Source: Bacillota bacterium
GTDB taxonomy: Bacteria; Bacillota; Clostridia; Lachnospirales; Anaerotignaceae
Direction: 5' to 3'
NCBI GenBank assembly: GCA_021768705.1
Contig: JAETUG010000010.1
Coordinates: 1-64,000, forward strand
Length of the DNA: 64,000 nt
The translations under genes and the position numbers were made by a program. Positions 29,992 through 40,501 of this stretch are shown here, one piece after another (within the stretch, counting starts at the first letter, position 1; each line of letters starts with the position of its first letter). The notes beneath the pieces are model-generated. The model was not told the DNA's origin. It did no database searches and worked only from the letters and a program-made list of their open reading frames with translations.

Positions 29992-32436
29992 ATGATGTAT
30001 GCAAAGGTGATCGTGGGGCTGAACCGCCCGGAAATGGATAAGATGTTTGATTATGGTGTGCCGGAGGGGCTGGAGGTGCGCCAGGGGGTTCGGGTCATTG
30101 TGCCCTTTGGCAGCCGAAACAGTAAAACGGAAGGCTATGTCATTTCTCTCTCGGAAGAAACGGATGTACCTGAGGATAAGATCAAATATATCATCGAGGT
30201 GTTGGATGAAGGGAAACCGACTTTTACCCCTGTTCTGCTGGAATTGGCGGAATGGATGCAGCAGAGGTATTTCTGCAGCCTGAACCAGTGCCTGCAGGCC
30301 ATCATGCCTGCGGGGATCCGTACCAAAAGCAGTTGGACAGTAAGCCTGAAAGATTTTGCGGAAGAAATAAAGCTGACACCCAAGGAAAAATCGCTGGTGG
30401 ATTTTATAGGGGAACGGAAAAATGTGCCTCTGGATGAAATTCAGGCAGAGTTTGGTGGAAAAGCGATGGATTTCCTGCGGAAAATGGAGGAAAAAGGTCT
30501 GCTGGAATTGCGGCAGGAACTTCGCCGCAGTGAATATAAAAAAGAGAAGAGATTTTATTCTCTGGATGTGGAAGCCTCTCTTTTAGAGGAGGTGCGAAAG
30601 AAGATCGAAAAAGACCGTCGCTTGGAAGGACAGCGGAAAATCATAGCCTATTTGCAGGATGGGAAAGAAGCCACGGCGGAGGAGATGAAGGAGAAACTGG
30701 GCGTGACGGATTCCCCCATCAAGACCTTGCTGCAGAAGGGCATTTTACTGGAACGAAGGCAGACGGAGCTGCGGAAGGTTTTCGATGCAGAAGATTTCCA
30801 AAGGACAGATGCATTTACTCCTACGGCAGAGCAGGCAGCCGCACTGGCTGCTATCCGTTCTGAAATGGAAAAGGAAGAAAAGCGACCTGTGCTTTTGCAT
30901 GGGGTGACGGGCAGCGGCAAAACGGAAATCTATATGCAGATCATTGCCGATGTGCTGGCGAGGGGGCAGCAGGCCATTGTGCTTGTGCCCGAAATTGCCC
31001 TGACACCGCTGATTCTGGAACGATTTATTTCCCGCTTCGGCGATGCGGTCAGCGTGACCCATAGCCGCCTTTCCATGGGGGAACGGGTAGACCAGTGGAA
31101 AAAGGCACGGGACGGAGAGATTTCCGTCATTATCGGCCCTCGTTCGGCGTTGTTTTTGCCCTTTCAGAACGTGGGGGCAATTATTATGGATGAAGCCCAC
31201 GAAAATAGCTATGTTTCCGATATTACGCCGAAATATGATACAAAAGATGTGGCGGCGGAAGCGGCGAAAAAATATCATGCCCTTTTCCTGATGGGGACGG
31301 CAACCCCCGATCTGGTCAGCTACTATAAAGCAAAAGAAGGGGAATATCTCCTGTTGGAGTTGAAGGAACGCACCGGCGGCGGAACTTTGCCGGAGGTTTT
31401 TGTGACGGATATGCGAAAGGAACTGGCGGAGGGGAACCGTTCGGCATTCAGCAGAGAATTGCAGGAAGCAATTCGGGAAAACCTGCGGAAAGGGGAGCAG
31501 ACCATGCTGTTTTTGAACCGCAGGGGCTATGCCACCTTTGTTTCCTGCCGCAGCTGTGGGCATGTGATGACCTGCCCGGAATGTGACATCACCTATACCT
31601 ACCATGCGAAGGAAAAGGCACTGGTTTGCCATTACTGCGGCAGAAGGGCAGATATTCCCAAGATTTGCCCCGAATGTGGTTCCAAATATATTCGATATTT
31701 TGGCACGGGGACGCAGAAGATCGAAGAAGAAGCGAAAAAGCTTTTTCCAGAAGCTCGCATCCTGCGGATGGATTTGGATACGACCATGACGAAGCACAGC
31801 CATGAAAAGATACTGGAGACCTTCGGCAAGGGCGAAGCGGATATCCTGATTGGGACACAGATGATCGCCAAGGGGCACGATTACCCCAATGTGACGTTGG
31901 TGGGCATCATGGCGGCGGATCTATCTTTGAATGTGGACAGCTATACGGCGGCGGAAACGGGCTTTCGTTTGATGACGCAGGCGGCAGGACGTGCAGGACG
32001 GAGAGGGGACAACGGACGAGTGTTCATCCAGACCTATCAGCCGGAGCATTATGCAGTGAAATATGCCGCGAAACAGGATTTCAAAGGTTTTTATGAAGAG
32101 GAAATATTGATGCGGCAAATGATGGGCTATCCGCCCTTCTCCTCCTTTTTCAGCATCCTCATCGTTGGGGAAGAAAAAGATGCCGTGGAAATTGCGGCCC
32201 AAAAGCTGACGGAAAAGCTGGCAAAGGCTGATGGAGAAGGAATTGCTGCTATTTTAGGGCCTGTGCCTGCGGCATTGCCCAAATTCCGCGGAGACTATCG
32301 GTATCAGTTAATCGTAAAGGCGGCGGAGGAAGAACTTCTGCGAGAACTGGTACTGCCTGTGGTGGAAAGTATGAAGAAAGACAGAAGATTCAAGGTTCGA
32401 TACCAAATTTCTCTAAATCCTACCAATATTGTATAA
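29992..32436 (+). CDS. priA: Primosomal protein N' (PriA helicase)
   Basis: GVTGSGKTEIYMQ, DEAH, zinc cysteines CRSCGHVMTCPEC...CHYCG...CPECG. Confidence 0.97.
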   Translation: MMYAKVIVGLNRPEMDKMFDYGVPEGLEVRQGVRVIVPFGSRNSKTEGYVISLSEETDVPEDKIKYIIEVLDEGKPTFTPVLLELAEWMQQRYFCSLNQCLQAIMPAGIRTKSSWTVSLKDFAEEIKLTPKEKSLVDFIGERKNVPLDEIQAEFGGKAMDFLRKMEEKGLLELRQELRRSEYKKEKRFYSLDVEASLLEEVRKKIEKDRRLEGQRKIIAYLQDGKEATAEEMKEKLGVTDSPIKTLLQKGILLERRQTELRKVFDAEDFQRTDAFTPTAEQAAALAAIRSEMEKEEKRPVLLHGVTGSGKTEIYMQIIADVLARGQQAIVLVPEIALTPLILERFISRFGDAVSVTHSRLSMGERVDQWKKARDGEISVIIGPRSALFLPFQNVGAIIMDEAHENSYVSDITPKYDTKDVAAEAAKKYHALFLMGTATPDLVSYYKAKEGEYLLLELKERTGGGTLPEVFVTDMRKELAEGNRSAFSRELQEAIRENLRKGEQTMLFLNRRGYATFVSCRSCGHVMTCPECDITYTYHAKEKALVCHYCGRRADIPKICPECGSKYIRYFGTGTQKIEEEAKKLFPEARILRMDLDTTMTKHSHEKILETFGKGEADILIGTQMIAKGHDYPNVTLVGIMAADLSLNVDSYTAAETGFRLMTQAAGRAGRRGDNGRVFIQTYQPEHYAVKYAAKQDFKGFYEEEILMRQMMGYPPFSSFFSILIVGEEKDAVEIAAQKLTEKLAKADGEGIAAILGPVPAALPKFRGDYRYQLIVKAAEEELLRELVLPVVESMKKDRRFKVRYQISLNPTNIV

Positions 32437-32592
32437 AGATGAAAAATATGATATACTTTTCGAGAAGAAGCGGAGTACGGCAAAACCTACGGTTTTTCGG
32501 TACATTTGCACCGTAAATGACAGCTGAAATACACCCTGGTGCAGGCAAGCCTGCAAAGCGTGTCTGATCAGCATCTGTTTCTCCGCTTTTAA
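32429..32592 (+). ncRNA. Candidate structured RNA with its own promoter
   Basis: TTGTAT-17-TATACT then AAGCGGAG...CTCCGCTTTT closing stem (about 32467-32592) enclosing GTAC.., ATTT..AAAT and GCTGA..TCAGC arms. Confidence 0.5.
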
Positions 32593-32660
32593 ATAAATTT
32601 ACAGAAAGTTTTTTGTTTGTTCAAATTTTGGAGATAGTATGAAAACAGGAGGAAGAAACA

Positions 32661-33113
32661 ATGGCAATTCGCAATATTCGCATCAGCACAGACGAAGTGT
32701 TGAGAAAAAAATGCAAACCTGTAAAGGAGATTACCCCCAATCTGCTGACACTGCTGGATGATATGGCTGATACCATGTATGAAGCAAACGGCGTTGGTCT
32801 GGCGGCACCTCAGGTGGGTATCCTGAAAAGAGCGGTAGTCATCGATGTGGGCGAAGGTCTGGTAGAACTGATTAATCCCGTCATTCTGGAAACCAGCGGT
32901 TCTCAGATCGATGATGAAGGCTGCCTGAGCGTTCCCGGCAAATATGCCCCCGTGGAAAGACCTTACTATGCAAAGGTGGAGGCCATGGACAGAGAGGGTA
33001 ATAAATTCATCATCGAAGGGGAAGAATTGATGGCACGTGCCCTGTGCCATGAAATCGACCATCTGGACGGCATCCTGTATATTGATAAGGCTCTGCCTGT
33101 GGAAGAAGCGTAA
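32661..33113 (+). CDS. def: Peptide deformylase
   Basis: [29 protein letters not shown]. Confidence 0.98.
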   Translation: MAIRNIRISTDEVLRKKCKPVKEITPNLLTLLDDMADTMYEANGVGLAAPQVGILKRAVVIDVGEGLVELINPVILETSGSQIDDEGCLSVPGKYAPVERPYYAKVEAMDREGNKFIIEGEELMARALCHEIDHLDGILYIDKALPVEEA

Positions 33114-33125
33114 GGAGGAAATCCG

Positions 33126-34055
33126 ATGAAAGTGATTTTTATGGGGACACCGGATTTTGCGGTGTATTCCTTGAAAGCCCTGCTGACAAAGCATGAGGTG
33201 GTGGCTGTTGTGACACAGCCCGACAAACCCAAGGGCAGAGGCAAAAAAATGCAGTTCACACCGGTAAAGGAACTGGCACTGGAACATGGGATCGAAGTAC
33301 TGCAGCCGGAAAAGGTGAGAGAACCTGAAATGGTGGAGAAACTGCGCAGCTATGGGGCAGACCTGATCGCTGTAACGGCTTTCGGTCAGCTGCTGCCGGA
33401 ATCTATTTTGAATATGCCGAAATATGGCTGCATCAACGTTCATGGCTCTTTGCTGCCGGAATACAGAGGGGCTGCGCCCATGCAGCGTGCCATCATCGAC
33501 GGCAAAAAGGTAACAGGCATCACTACTATGTTTATGGCGAAGGGTATGGATACCGGTGATATGCTGCTGAAAAAAGAAGTAGAAATCCTGCCTACAGATA
33601 ATTTTGAAACACTCCATGACAAAATGGCAGAAGCAGGGGCAGAACTGCTGCTGCAGACGATCGATGGCTTGGAGACAGGCACCATCCAACGCATTCCTCA
33701 AGATGATGCAAAAGCAACACATGCACCTATGATACACAAAGAAACAGGACATATTGACTGGAGCAGACGGGGACAGCAGATCATCGACCTGATGAGAGGG
33801 CTGCATCCCGGCCCCGGTGCTTATGCGATTTATGAAGATGAGCCTTTGAAGATGTTTTGGGCGGAAACAGCGGAAGGCAATTATCCCGATGCTGCATTCG
33901 GGGAGATCGTGGAAGTGACAAAAAAAGACTTTGCGGTCAAATGCGGCGATGGTGTCCTGCGGATCAAGGAAGTGCAGGCCCGCGGCGGGAAGAAAATGGC
34001 GGCAGACGCATATCTGCGGGGTCATGCAATGCATGAGGGCGTCCTGTTCAAATAA
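33126..34055 (+). CDS. fmt: Methionyl-tRNA formyltransferase
   Basis: FMGTPDFAVYSL, NVHGSLLPEYRGAAPMQRAI. Confidence 0.98.
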   Translation: MKVIFMGTPDFAVYSLKALLTKHEVVAVVTQPDKPKGRGKKMQFTPVKELALEHGIEVLQPEKVREPEMVEKLRSYGADLIAVTAFGQLLPESILNMPKYGCINVHGSLLPEYRGAAPMQRAIIDGKKVTGITTMFMAKGMDTGDMLLKKEVEILPTDNFETLHDKMAEAGAELLLQTIDGLETGTIQRIPQDDAKATHAPMIHKETGHIDWSRRGQQIIDLMRGLHPGPGAYAIYEDEPLKMFWAETAEGNYPDAAFGEIVEVTKKDFAVKCGDGVLRIKEVQARGGKKMAADAYLRGHAMHEGVLFK

Positions 34056-34072
34056 GATAGGAGGAACCAAAT

Positions 34073-34777
34073 ATGTATTACGGTTACGGATACGGTATAG
34101 ATCCCTGGTATTTTCTGGTGCTGCTTGCCTTCCTTTTTTCAATGGTGGCGCAGACGAAAGTATCCGGTACATTCAATAAATATTCAAAGATAAGAAACAG
34201 AAGGGGCTTTACCGGTGCGCAGGTTGCCCAGCAGATGCTGCAGAACGCGGGCATTTACGATGTCAGCGTGCAGCGGGTGGCGGGACATCTGACAGACCAT
34301 TATGACCCCAGAACAAAGACACTGCGTCTGTCTCAGAACGTATACGACAGCGCATCTGTAGCGGCTTTGGGCGTTGCCGCCCATGAAACAGGCCATGCCA
34401 TCCAGCATGATGTGGGCTATGCGCCTCTGGCACTGAGAAGCTTTTTTGTGCCCTTGGCGAATTTCGGCTCCAGACTGGCGATCCCTCTGATTATCATTGG
34501 GCTCCTGTTTGGTGGCGGCGGCAGCACGTTGGTGACACTGGGGATTCTGTTTTTCTCTTTGTCTGTAGCATTTACGATTATTACACTGCCTGTGGAATTC
34601 AACGCATCCACAAGAGCGATCCATATCCTGGAGGATGATGGATTTCTGGACAGTGATGAGATCGGCGGAGCGAAGAAGGTGCTGAGTGCAGCGGCAATGA
34701 CATACGTTGCAGCAGCATTTGCAGCAGTCGCACAGCTCCTGAGACTGATTGCCATCTTTGGCAGAAGAGACGACTAA
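34073..34777 (+). CDS. Zinc metallopeptidase (YugP-like)
   Basis: HETGH zinc motif in VAAHETGHAIQH, several TM segments. Confidence 0.9.
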   Translation: MYYGYGYGIDPWYFLVLLAFLFSMVAQTKVSGTFNKYSKIRNRRGFTGAQVAQQMLQNAGIYDVSVQRVAGHLTDHYDPRTKTLRLSQNVYDSASVAALGVAAHETGHAIQHDVGYAPLALRSFFVPLANFGSRLAIPLIIIGLLFGGGGSTLVTLGILFFSLSVAFTIITLPVEFNASTRAIHILEDDGFLDSDEIGGAKKVLSAAAMTYVAAAFAAVAQLLRLIAIFGRRDD

Positions 34778-34783
34778 AAAAAG

Positions 34784-34821
34784 AAAAGGCTAATCTCTGA
34801 AAATGGGATTAGCCTTTTGGT
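34784..34821 (+). terminator. Rho-independent terminator
   Basis: AAAAGGCTAATCTC-N6-GGGATTAGCCTTTT. Confidence 0.8.
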
Positions 34822-34897
34822 GTTTTTACAGAAACGCATAAAGTACATTTTAATGTAAGGATATCCAATGAAAAATAGGGAAATAGAGCTGAAAAGA

Positions 34898-34926
34898 TTG
34901 AAGAAAGACACTTTTTGTCGTATAAT
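34898..34926 (+). promoter_or_regulatory. Promoter of rsmB operon
   Basis: TTGAAG, 17-nt spacer, TATAAT. Confidence 0.65.
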
Positions 34927-34969
34927 ATTATGTTGAGACAGAATGACTAATACGGAAGGAATTGAAAAG

Positions 34970-36313
34970 ATGATTCAAATCAATCCCAGAGAAATTGTGG
35001 CGGAAGCCCTTATGGAGATCATGACGGAAGAAGCCTATAATAATATGACATTAAGAAGGCTGCTGCGCCAGAATGGTGCTATGCCCCGACAGGACAGAGC
35101 CTTTGTGACAGAGATCGTCAATGGTACCCTCCGCAACCTCATCTATATCGACCATGTGCTGAACACCTTTTCCAAAACGAAAACGGAAAAAATGAAACCA
35201 TGGCTGCGGGCGGTGCTGCGCTCTGCGGTATATCAGATGTATTTTATGGATGTGCCCGATTCCGCAGCTTGCAACGAAGCAGTGAAACTGGCAGGAGCAA
35301 GGGGCTATGGTTCTCTGAAAGGCTTCGTCAATGGTGTTTTGCGGACAGCAGCGAAAAAGAAAAATGAGATTCCCCTGCCGGAAAAAGGTACGGCGGAATA
35401 TCTTTCCGTGGTTTATTCCCACCCTCTGTGGCTGGTGCGGATGTGGATCGCCTATTATGGCTACGGGGAAACAGAAGCCATCTGCGCCTATGATAATCAG
35501 TCTCCTGATGTGACTATTCGTGTGAATACTCTGAAAACAAACAAGGCAGACTTGAAACAGATGCTGGAAGAGGTCGGTGTAGAGGTCAAGGACGGATACG
35601 TTTCCGAAAACGCACTGCATCTGACAAAAACTGCAGACCTGAGCCGACTGGAAGCCTTCCAGAAGGGCTTGTTTCATGTGCAGGATGAAAGCTCTCAACT
35701 GGCGGTAAAGATTTTAGACCCCCAGAAGGGCGAAAGCATTTTGGATATGTGCGCTGCCCCCGGTGGGAAGAGCTTTACCACGGCAGAGACGATGGAGAAC
35801 GAAGGGACATTGATTTCCTGCGATATTTACGAGCATAAGATCGAACTGATGGAAGAAGGGGCGGAACGCCTTGGCATCGGTATCATGGAATGCAGAGTAA
35901 AGGATGGGGCGGAAGCGGAAGAAGAACGGGAATTGTTCGACCGTGTACTGGTGGATGCACCTTGCTCCGGCTTGGGGCTGATGCGGAAGAAACCGGATAT
36001 CCGCCTGAAAAAAGACGGAAACGAAATTGACAGCCTGACAGGGATCCAGAGAAAAATTTTGGAAAATGCCGCAGGCTATGTGAAAAAGGGCGGCATACTG
36101 GTCTATAGCACCTGTACCTTGTGCCGAAAGGAAAACGAAAAGAATTTAGAATGGTTTTTGGAAAACCACCCCGATTTTATGGCTGAGGATATTACAGATT
36201 TTTTGCCGAAGGATTGGAAGGTGGAAACGGCGGAGCAGGGATATCTTACGCTCTTGCCCCATAAAACAAAAACAGATGGCTTTTTCATTTCTAGAATGAG
36301 AAGAAAGGATTAA
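34970..36313 (+). CDS. rsmB: 16S rRNA (cytosine967-C5)-methyltransferase
   Basis: NusB-like N-terminus, DMCAAPGGKSFTTAE, DAPCSGLGLMRKKPD. Confidence 0.95.
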   Translation: MIQINPREIVAEALMEIMTEEAYNNMTLRRLLRQNGAMPRQDRAFVTEIVNGTLRNLIYIDHVLNTFSKTKTEKMKPWLRAVLRSAVYQMYFMDVPDSAACNEAVKLAGARGYGSLKGFVNGVLRTAAKKKNEIPLPEKGTAEYLSVVYSHPLWLVRMWIAYYGYGETEAICAYDNQSPDVTIRVNTLKTNKADLKQMLEEVGVEVKDGYVSENALHLTKTADLSRLEAFQKGLFHVQDESSQLAVKILDPQKGESILDMCAAPGGKSFTTAETMENEGTLISCDIYEHKIELMEEGAERLGIGIMECRVKDGAEAEEERELFDRVLVDAPCSGLGLMRKKPDIRLKKDGNEIDSLTGIQRKILENAAGYVKKGGILVYSTCTLCRKENEKNLEWFLENHPDFMAEDITDFLPKDWKVETAEQGYLTLLPHKTKTDGFFISRMRRKD

Positions 36314-36316
36314 GAT

Positions 36317-37366
36317 ATGGAGAGAATTGATATCAAATCCATGAATATAGAAGAACTGGAACAATTTTTAAAAGAATTGGGCGAGCCCAAATTCCGTGCG
36401 AAGCAGATTTTTGACTGGCTCCATGCCAAGCAGGTGAACAGCTTCGAGGAAATGACGAACCTTTCCAAGAGCCTGCGGGAAAAGCTGGATGAAAAAGCTG
36501 CCATCAACGGTGTAGAGATGGTGCGACGGCTGGTTTCCCAGATCGATGGAACGAGAAAATACCTCTTTGCCCTTTCGGATGGTGCTATTATCGAAAGTGT
36601 ATTGATGAAATATGAGCATGGCAATACGGTCTGCATTTCCACACAGGTGGGCTGCCGTATGGGTTGTAAATTCTGCGCTTCCACCCTGGACGGTGTGGAA
36701 CGGGGACTGACAGCAGGGGAAATGCTTTCCCAGATCTATGCGATCCAGAAGGATTGTGGGGAAAGAGTCCACGGCACAGTGCTGATGGGCAGCGGCGAGC
36801 CGCTGGATAACTATGATAACGTCGTGAAGTTCCTGCGTCTTATCAATGACCCCAAGGGGCAGAATATGGGACAGCGGCATATCACCCTTTCCACCTGTGG
36901 CCTGGTGGAAAAAATCTATGATCTGGCAGAGGAAGACCTTCAGATCACACTGGCAGTTTCACTCCATGCCCCCAATGACGGCATCCGTACCCAGACGATG
37001 CCCATTGCCAAGGTTTACAGTATGGAACGCTTGCTGAAAGCCTGCAGGGATTATGCGGAAAAAACAAAACGCCGCATCACCTTTGAATATGCCTTGATCC
37101 ATGGAGTAAATGATGGTGATGAGCATGCGTGGGAGCTGGTGAAAAAGCTGAGAGATCTGCTTTGCCATGTGAACCTGATCCCCGTGAACGATGTGAAGGA
37201 AAGAAACTATATCAAAAGCAGCAGCGACAGAGTGAAGCACTTTGCTTCCATTTTGAATGATAACGGCATTGAAACTACCGTCAGACGCAAGCTGGGCAGC
37301 GATATCGACGCAGCCTGCGGTCAGCTTCGACGGAGCCATATAAAGGAACAAAAGACGGAAGCTTGA
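36317..37366 (+). CDS. rlmN: 23S rRNA (adenine2503-C2)-methyltransferase
   Basis: Radical-SAM MGCKFCAST, FRAKQIFDWLH, ISTQVGCRMGCKFC. Confidence 0.97.
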   Translation: MERIDIKSMNIEELEQFLKELGEPKFRAKQIFDWLHAKQVNSFEEMTNLSKSLREKLDEKAAINGVEMVRRLVSQIDGTRKYLFALSDGAIIESVLMKYEHGNTVCISTQVGCRMGCKFCASTLDGVERGLTAGEMLSQIYAIQKDCGERVHGTVLMGSGEPLDNYDNVVKFLRLINDPKGQNMGQRHITLSTCGLVEKIYDLAEEDLQITLAVSLHAPNDGIRTQTMPIAKVYSMERLLKACRDYAEKTKRRITFEYALIHGVNDGDEHAWELVKKLRDLLCHVNLIPVNDVKERNYIKSSSDRVKHFASILNDNGIETTVRRKLGSDIDAACGQLRRSHIKEQKTEA

Positions 37367-37402
37367 ATTTTCGAAAACGTTTACCAAGGAGGTGGAGCAG
37401 CG

Positions 37403-38134
37403 TTGAAAGCAGTTGGGGTAAGCGATATTGGAAAATGTCGGAAGAACAACGAAGATGCATATTATATTTCGGCAGGGGATGACCCCGCAGAAAATTTATA
37501 TCTGGTAGCCGACGGAATGGGCGGCTGTAATGCCGGCGAAGTCGCCAGCAGCAGTGCCATCGAAGCATTCTTGGCCTATTTTTGGAAAGAAATGCAGCAT
37601 GCAGACAGCACAGATGTGCTGGATCTGATGACGGGGGCCATGGCGGCTGCCAATAAGGAAGTTTATGATAAATCCAATTCTGCAAGGGAATTTGCGGAAA
37701 TGGGGACGACCATCGTTGCGGCGGCAGTACGGGAAGATAAGGTGTATGTAGCCCATGTGGGAGACAGCAGAGCCTATCTTTTCCATAAAAAAGAAATGCT
37801 GCCCTTAACTACAGACCATTCTTATGTTATGGAATTGGTGAAGATGGGCAACATCACCAAGGAAGAAGCGGCGAGCCACCCCAAGCGGAATGTCATTACC
37901 CGTGCCGTTGGCATCAAAAACTCTGTGGAAGCAGATACGGCGATCCATTCTGTGAAAAAAGGCGATATCGTGATGCTTTGCACAGATGGTCTTTCCGGTA
38001 TGCTGAAGGATGAAGAAATGGCAAAGATTTTGAATAAGCGCACCACCTTGGATCGGAAAGCGGCGATCATGGTGGAAGAAGCCAATAAGCATGGCGGGCA
38101 TGATAATATTTCTCTGATTTTGGTTGAGATATAA
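37403..38134 (+). CDS. PP2C-type serine/threonine phosphatase (Stp1/PrpC)
   Basis: NNEDAYY, LVADGMGGCNAGEVAS, GDSRAYL, GGHDNISLILVEI; precedes PASTA kinase; TTG start. Confidence 0.95.
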   Translation: MKAVGVSDIGKCRKNNEDAYYISAGDDPAENLYLVADGMGGCNAGEVASSSAIEAFLAYFWKEMQHADSTDVLDLMTGAMAAANKEVYDKSNSAREFAEMGTTIVAAAVREDKVYVAHVGDSRAYLFHKKEMLPLTTDHSYVMELVKMGNITKEEAASHPKRNVITRAVGIKNSVEADTAIHSVKKGDIVMLCTDGLSGMLKDEEMAKILNKRTTLDRKAAIMVEEANKHGGHDNISLILVEI

Positions 38135-38152
38135 GTAGGAGGTTAAAAACTA

Positions 38153-40492
38153 ATGTTATTGAATCCGGGTACTGTCCTCAGCGGCAGATACGAAATTTTA
38201 GAAAAGATCGGTTCCGGCGGCATGGCAGTTGTTTATAGAGGCAGAGACAGAAAACTGGATCGTTATGTGACGGTGAAGGTCCTGCGTGAGGAATTTATTG
38301 GTGATGAAGAATTCATCGAGCGGTTCCGCTCCGAAGCCTGTTCTGCGGCAAGATTGTCCCATCCCAATATCGTAAGAGCTTATGACGTGGGCGAAGATGG
38401 GGATATCAACTATATCGTAAATGAATATATCCATGGGGATACCCTGAAAAAGGCCATCAAGGAAAAAGCGCCTTTCGATTCTCGCTCTACCATCAATGTA
38501 GCGATCCAGATCGCTTCCGCATTGAGCCAGGCCCATAAAGCCCACATCGTACATAGAGATATCAAGCCCCAGAATATTCTGGTGGGGACAGACGGTGTGG
38601 TAAAAGTAACAGACTTTGGCATTGCCAGAGCGGCAACAGCATCCACCATGACGACCACAGCCAATGCGGCTGGCTCGGTTCATTATTTCTCACCCGAACA
38701 GGCCAGAGGCGGCTATGTGGATGAAAAGAGCGATATCTATTCCCTGGGGATCACGATGTTTGAAATGATTACAGGCGTGCTGCCTTTCCAGGGGAACAAT
38801 TCCGTCAGCATCGCATTGATGCATATCAATGATGAACTGCCGGATATCCGTCAGTATAATCCAAACTGTACCCTTTCTTTGGAAGGCATCATCAAAAAAG
38901 CGACCATGAAAAAGGCTGATGAACGCTATGCCAGCATCGATCTTCTGCTGGCAGACCTGATTCGTGCCAGAGCAGAACTCACCGGTGCGGCAAAAACAAC
39001 GGGGAAATCTGCGGAAAAGAAAGAGGATGCAGGCATGAAAGCGGCAGCAGTGGGCGCGGCGGCAGGGGCAGCCGGCGTACGCATGTCCAGAAGGGCAGAA
39101 GCGGCAGCCAGACTGATGGAAGCCCAGGAAAGGGCAGAGGCGGAAAAGGCGGCCCAGGCAGCAGTGGAGACACCTCAGGAAACAAAACCCGCTGACCCTA
39201 AGGAGCTGGAATATATCCGCCGCCATAAGGCAGAGCCTGTGGAAGAAATGCAGGAAGAAAAAGAGCCTATGGAGGAGGAAGGAGATGTCCATACCCCTCT
39301 GGTTGGCTTTGAAAAATACAGCAAGAAGCTGAAAATGAAGCAGATTTCCAAAGAGGATGACTACGAAAACGAATACGTGGAAACAGAGCCTGTAAAAACC
39401 AGCAGACGACCCCAACGAGTGCGCAGAAACCCCAGAACAGAAGACGATTACGATAATGAGCATGACAGAAAGGCAGAACGCAAGGTCATCATTGCGGCAG
39501 TCATCACAGCTCTGGTGCTGATCGGTGCTATTTCCGCGGTGGGCATCAAATTTATGGGCGGCGGTTTTGGCGGTTTTATTTCCAGTGAAAAGAATATTGA
39601 AACGCCCCTGTTCCTTGGCATGTCCTATGAAGAAGCTGCAAAGGAAGCCGAAAAAATGGGTATTATTTTGGTGGAAGATGGCGAAGATTACAGCAGCTTC
39701 TACGATAAAGGACAGATTATCTATCAGTCCGTCAACGAAGGCACCATGATTGGCGAAGGCACCAAAATCGGCGTCAAGATCAGTCTGGGGCTGACGGCGG
39801 AGGAAATGCCTGATGTAGAGGGCAAGAGCGAGAACGCAGCCAAGGAAGCCATCATTAGACTGGTGGGCGATGTGGTGCAGATAGAATATGAATATGACCC
39901 CGATGTGGAGGCAATGAAGGTCATCAAACAGGAGCCCGCCCCCGGTACAGAGATCACAGCGAAGAGCCGCATTGTGCTGACCATCAGCAAGGGCGATGAG
40001 GAAGGCGGCAACGTGGTCGTACCCAATGTAGTGAATGATTCTCTGGATAGTGCGAAGGCGTCTTTGCAAGCCGTTGGTCTGGTGGTTGGCAATGTATCCT
40101 ATGCAGCCAGCGACCGTGTGGCTGAGGGCAAGGTTATGACACAGACATTGTCTGCAAATTCCGAAGTACCCAGAGGTAGTGTTGTGAACCTAGTGGTTAG
40201 CACAGGGGCAGATACAACCAATAATACAGATACATCTACACCTTCTACAGGCAACGGCCAGAGCCAGGGTACAAAATACTTCACCATCAACGCACCCTCC
40301 GGCAGCAGCGGTTCTGTCTATGTGCGTGTGGTGAAAGAGGACGCAGATGGGGTATACCCTGTAGTGGACACTTACCGTGACGCTTCTGATTTCCCTTACA
40401 GTGTATCTGTAACAGGGAAGGGCAGCGGTACTGTGACCTGCTTTATCGACAATGTACAGCAGTGGTCTCAGAGTGTAAATTTTTCGGAGTAA
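38153..40492 (+). CDS. prkC: PASTA-domain Ser/Thr protein kinase (PrkC/Stk1 family)
   Basis: IGSGGMAVVYRG, IVHRDIKPQNIL, DFGIARA, one TM, three PASTA repeats, extra C-terminal domain. Confidence 0.96.
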   Translation: MLLNPGTVLSGRYEILEKIGSGGMAVVYRGRDRKLDRYVTVKVLREEFIGDEEFIERFRSEACSAARLSHPNIVRAYDVGEDGDINYIVNEYIHGDTLKKAIKEKAPFDSRSTINVAIQIASALSQAHKAHIVHRDIKPQNILVGTDGVVKVTDFGIARAATASTMTTTANAAGSVHYFSPEQARGGYVDEKSDIYSLGITMFEMITGVLPFQGNNSVSIALMHINDELPDIRQYNPNCTLSLEGIIKKATMKKADERYASIDLLLADLIRARAELTGAAKTTGKSAEKKEDAGMKAAAVGAAAGAAGVRMSRRAEAAARLMEAQERAEAEKAAQAAVETPQETKPADPKELEYIRRHKAEPVEEMQEEKEPMEEEGDVHTPLVGFEKYSKKLKMKQISKEDDYENEYVETEPVKTSRRPQRVRRNPRTEDDYDNEHDRKAERKVIIAAVITALVLIGAISAVGIKFMGGGFGGFISSEKNIETPLFLGMSYEEAAKEAEKMGIILVEDGEDYSSFYDKGQIIYQSVNEGTMIGEGTKIGVKISLGLTAEEMPDVEGKSENAAKEAIIRLVGDVVQIEYEYDPDVEAMKVIKQEPAPGTEITAKSRIVLTISKGDEEGGNVVVPNVVNDSLDSAKASLQAVGLVVGNVSYAASDRVAEGKVMTQTLSANSEVPRGSVVNLVVSTGADTTNNTDTSTPSTGNGQSQGTKYFTINAPSGSSGSVYVRVVKEDADGVYPVVDTYRDASDFPYSVSVTGKGSGTVTCFIDNVQQWSQSVNFSE

Positions 40493-40501
40493 GGTGAAAG
40501 C

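Noticed and set aside
32578-32590. 13-nt match TTTCTCCGCTTTT to the reverse complement near repeat E2 (AAAAGCGGAGAAA, about 50926-50938)
   Set aside because: Short, low-complexity match with no similarity extending beyond it; likely chance
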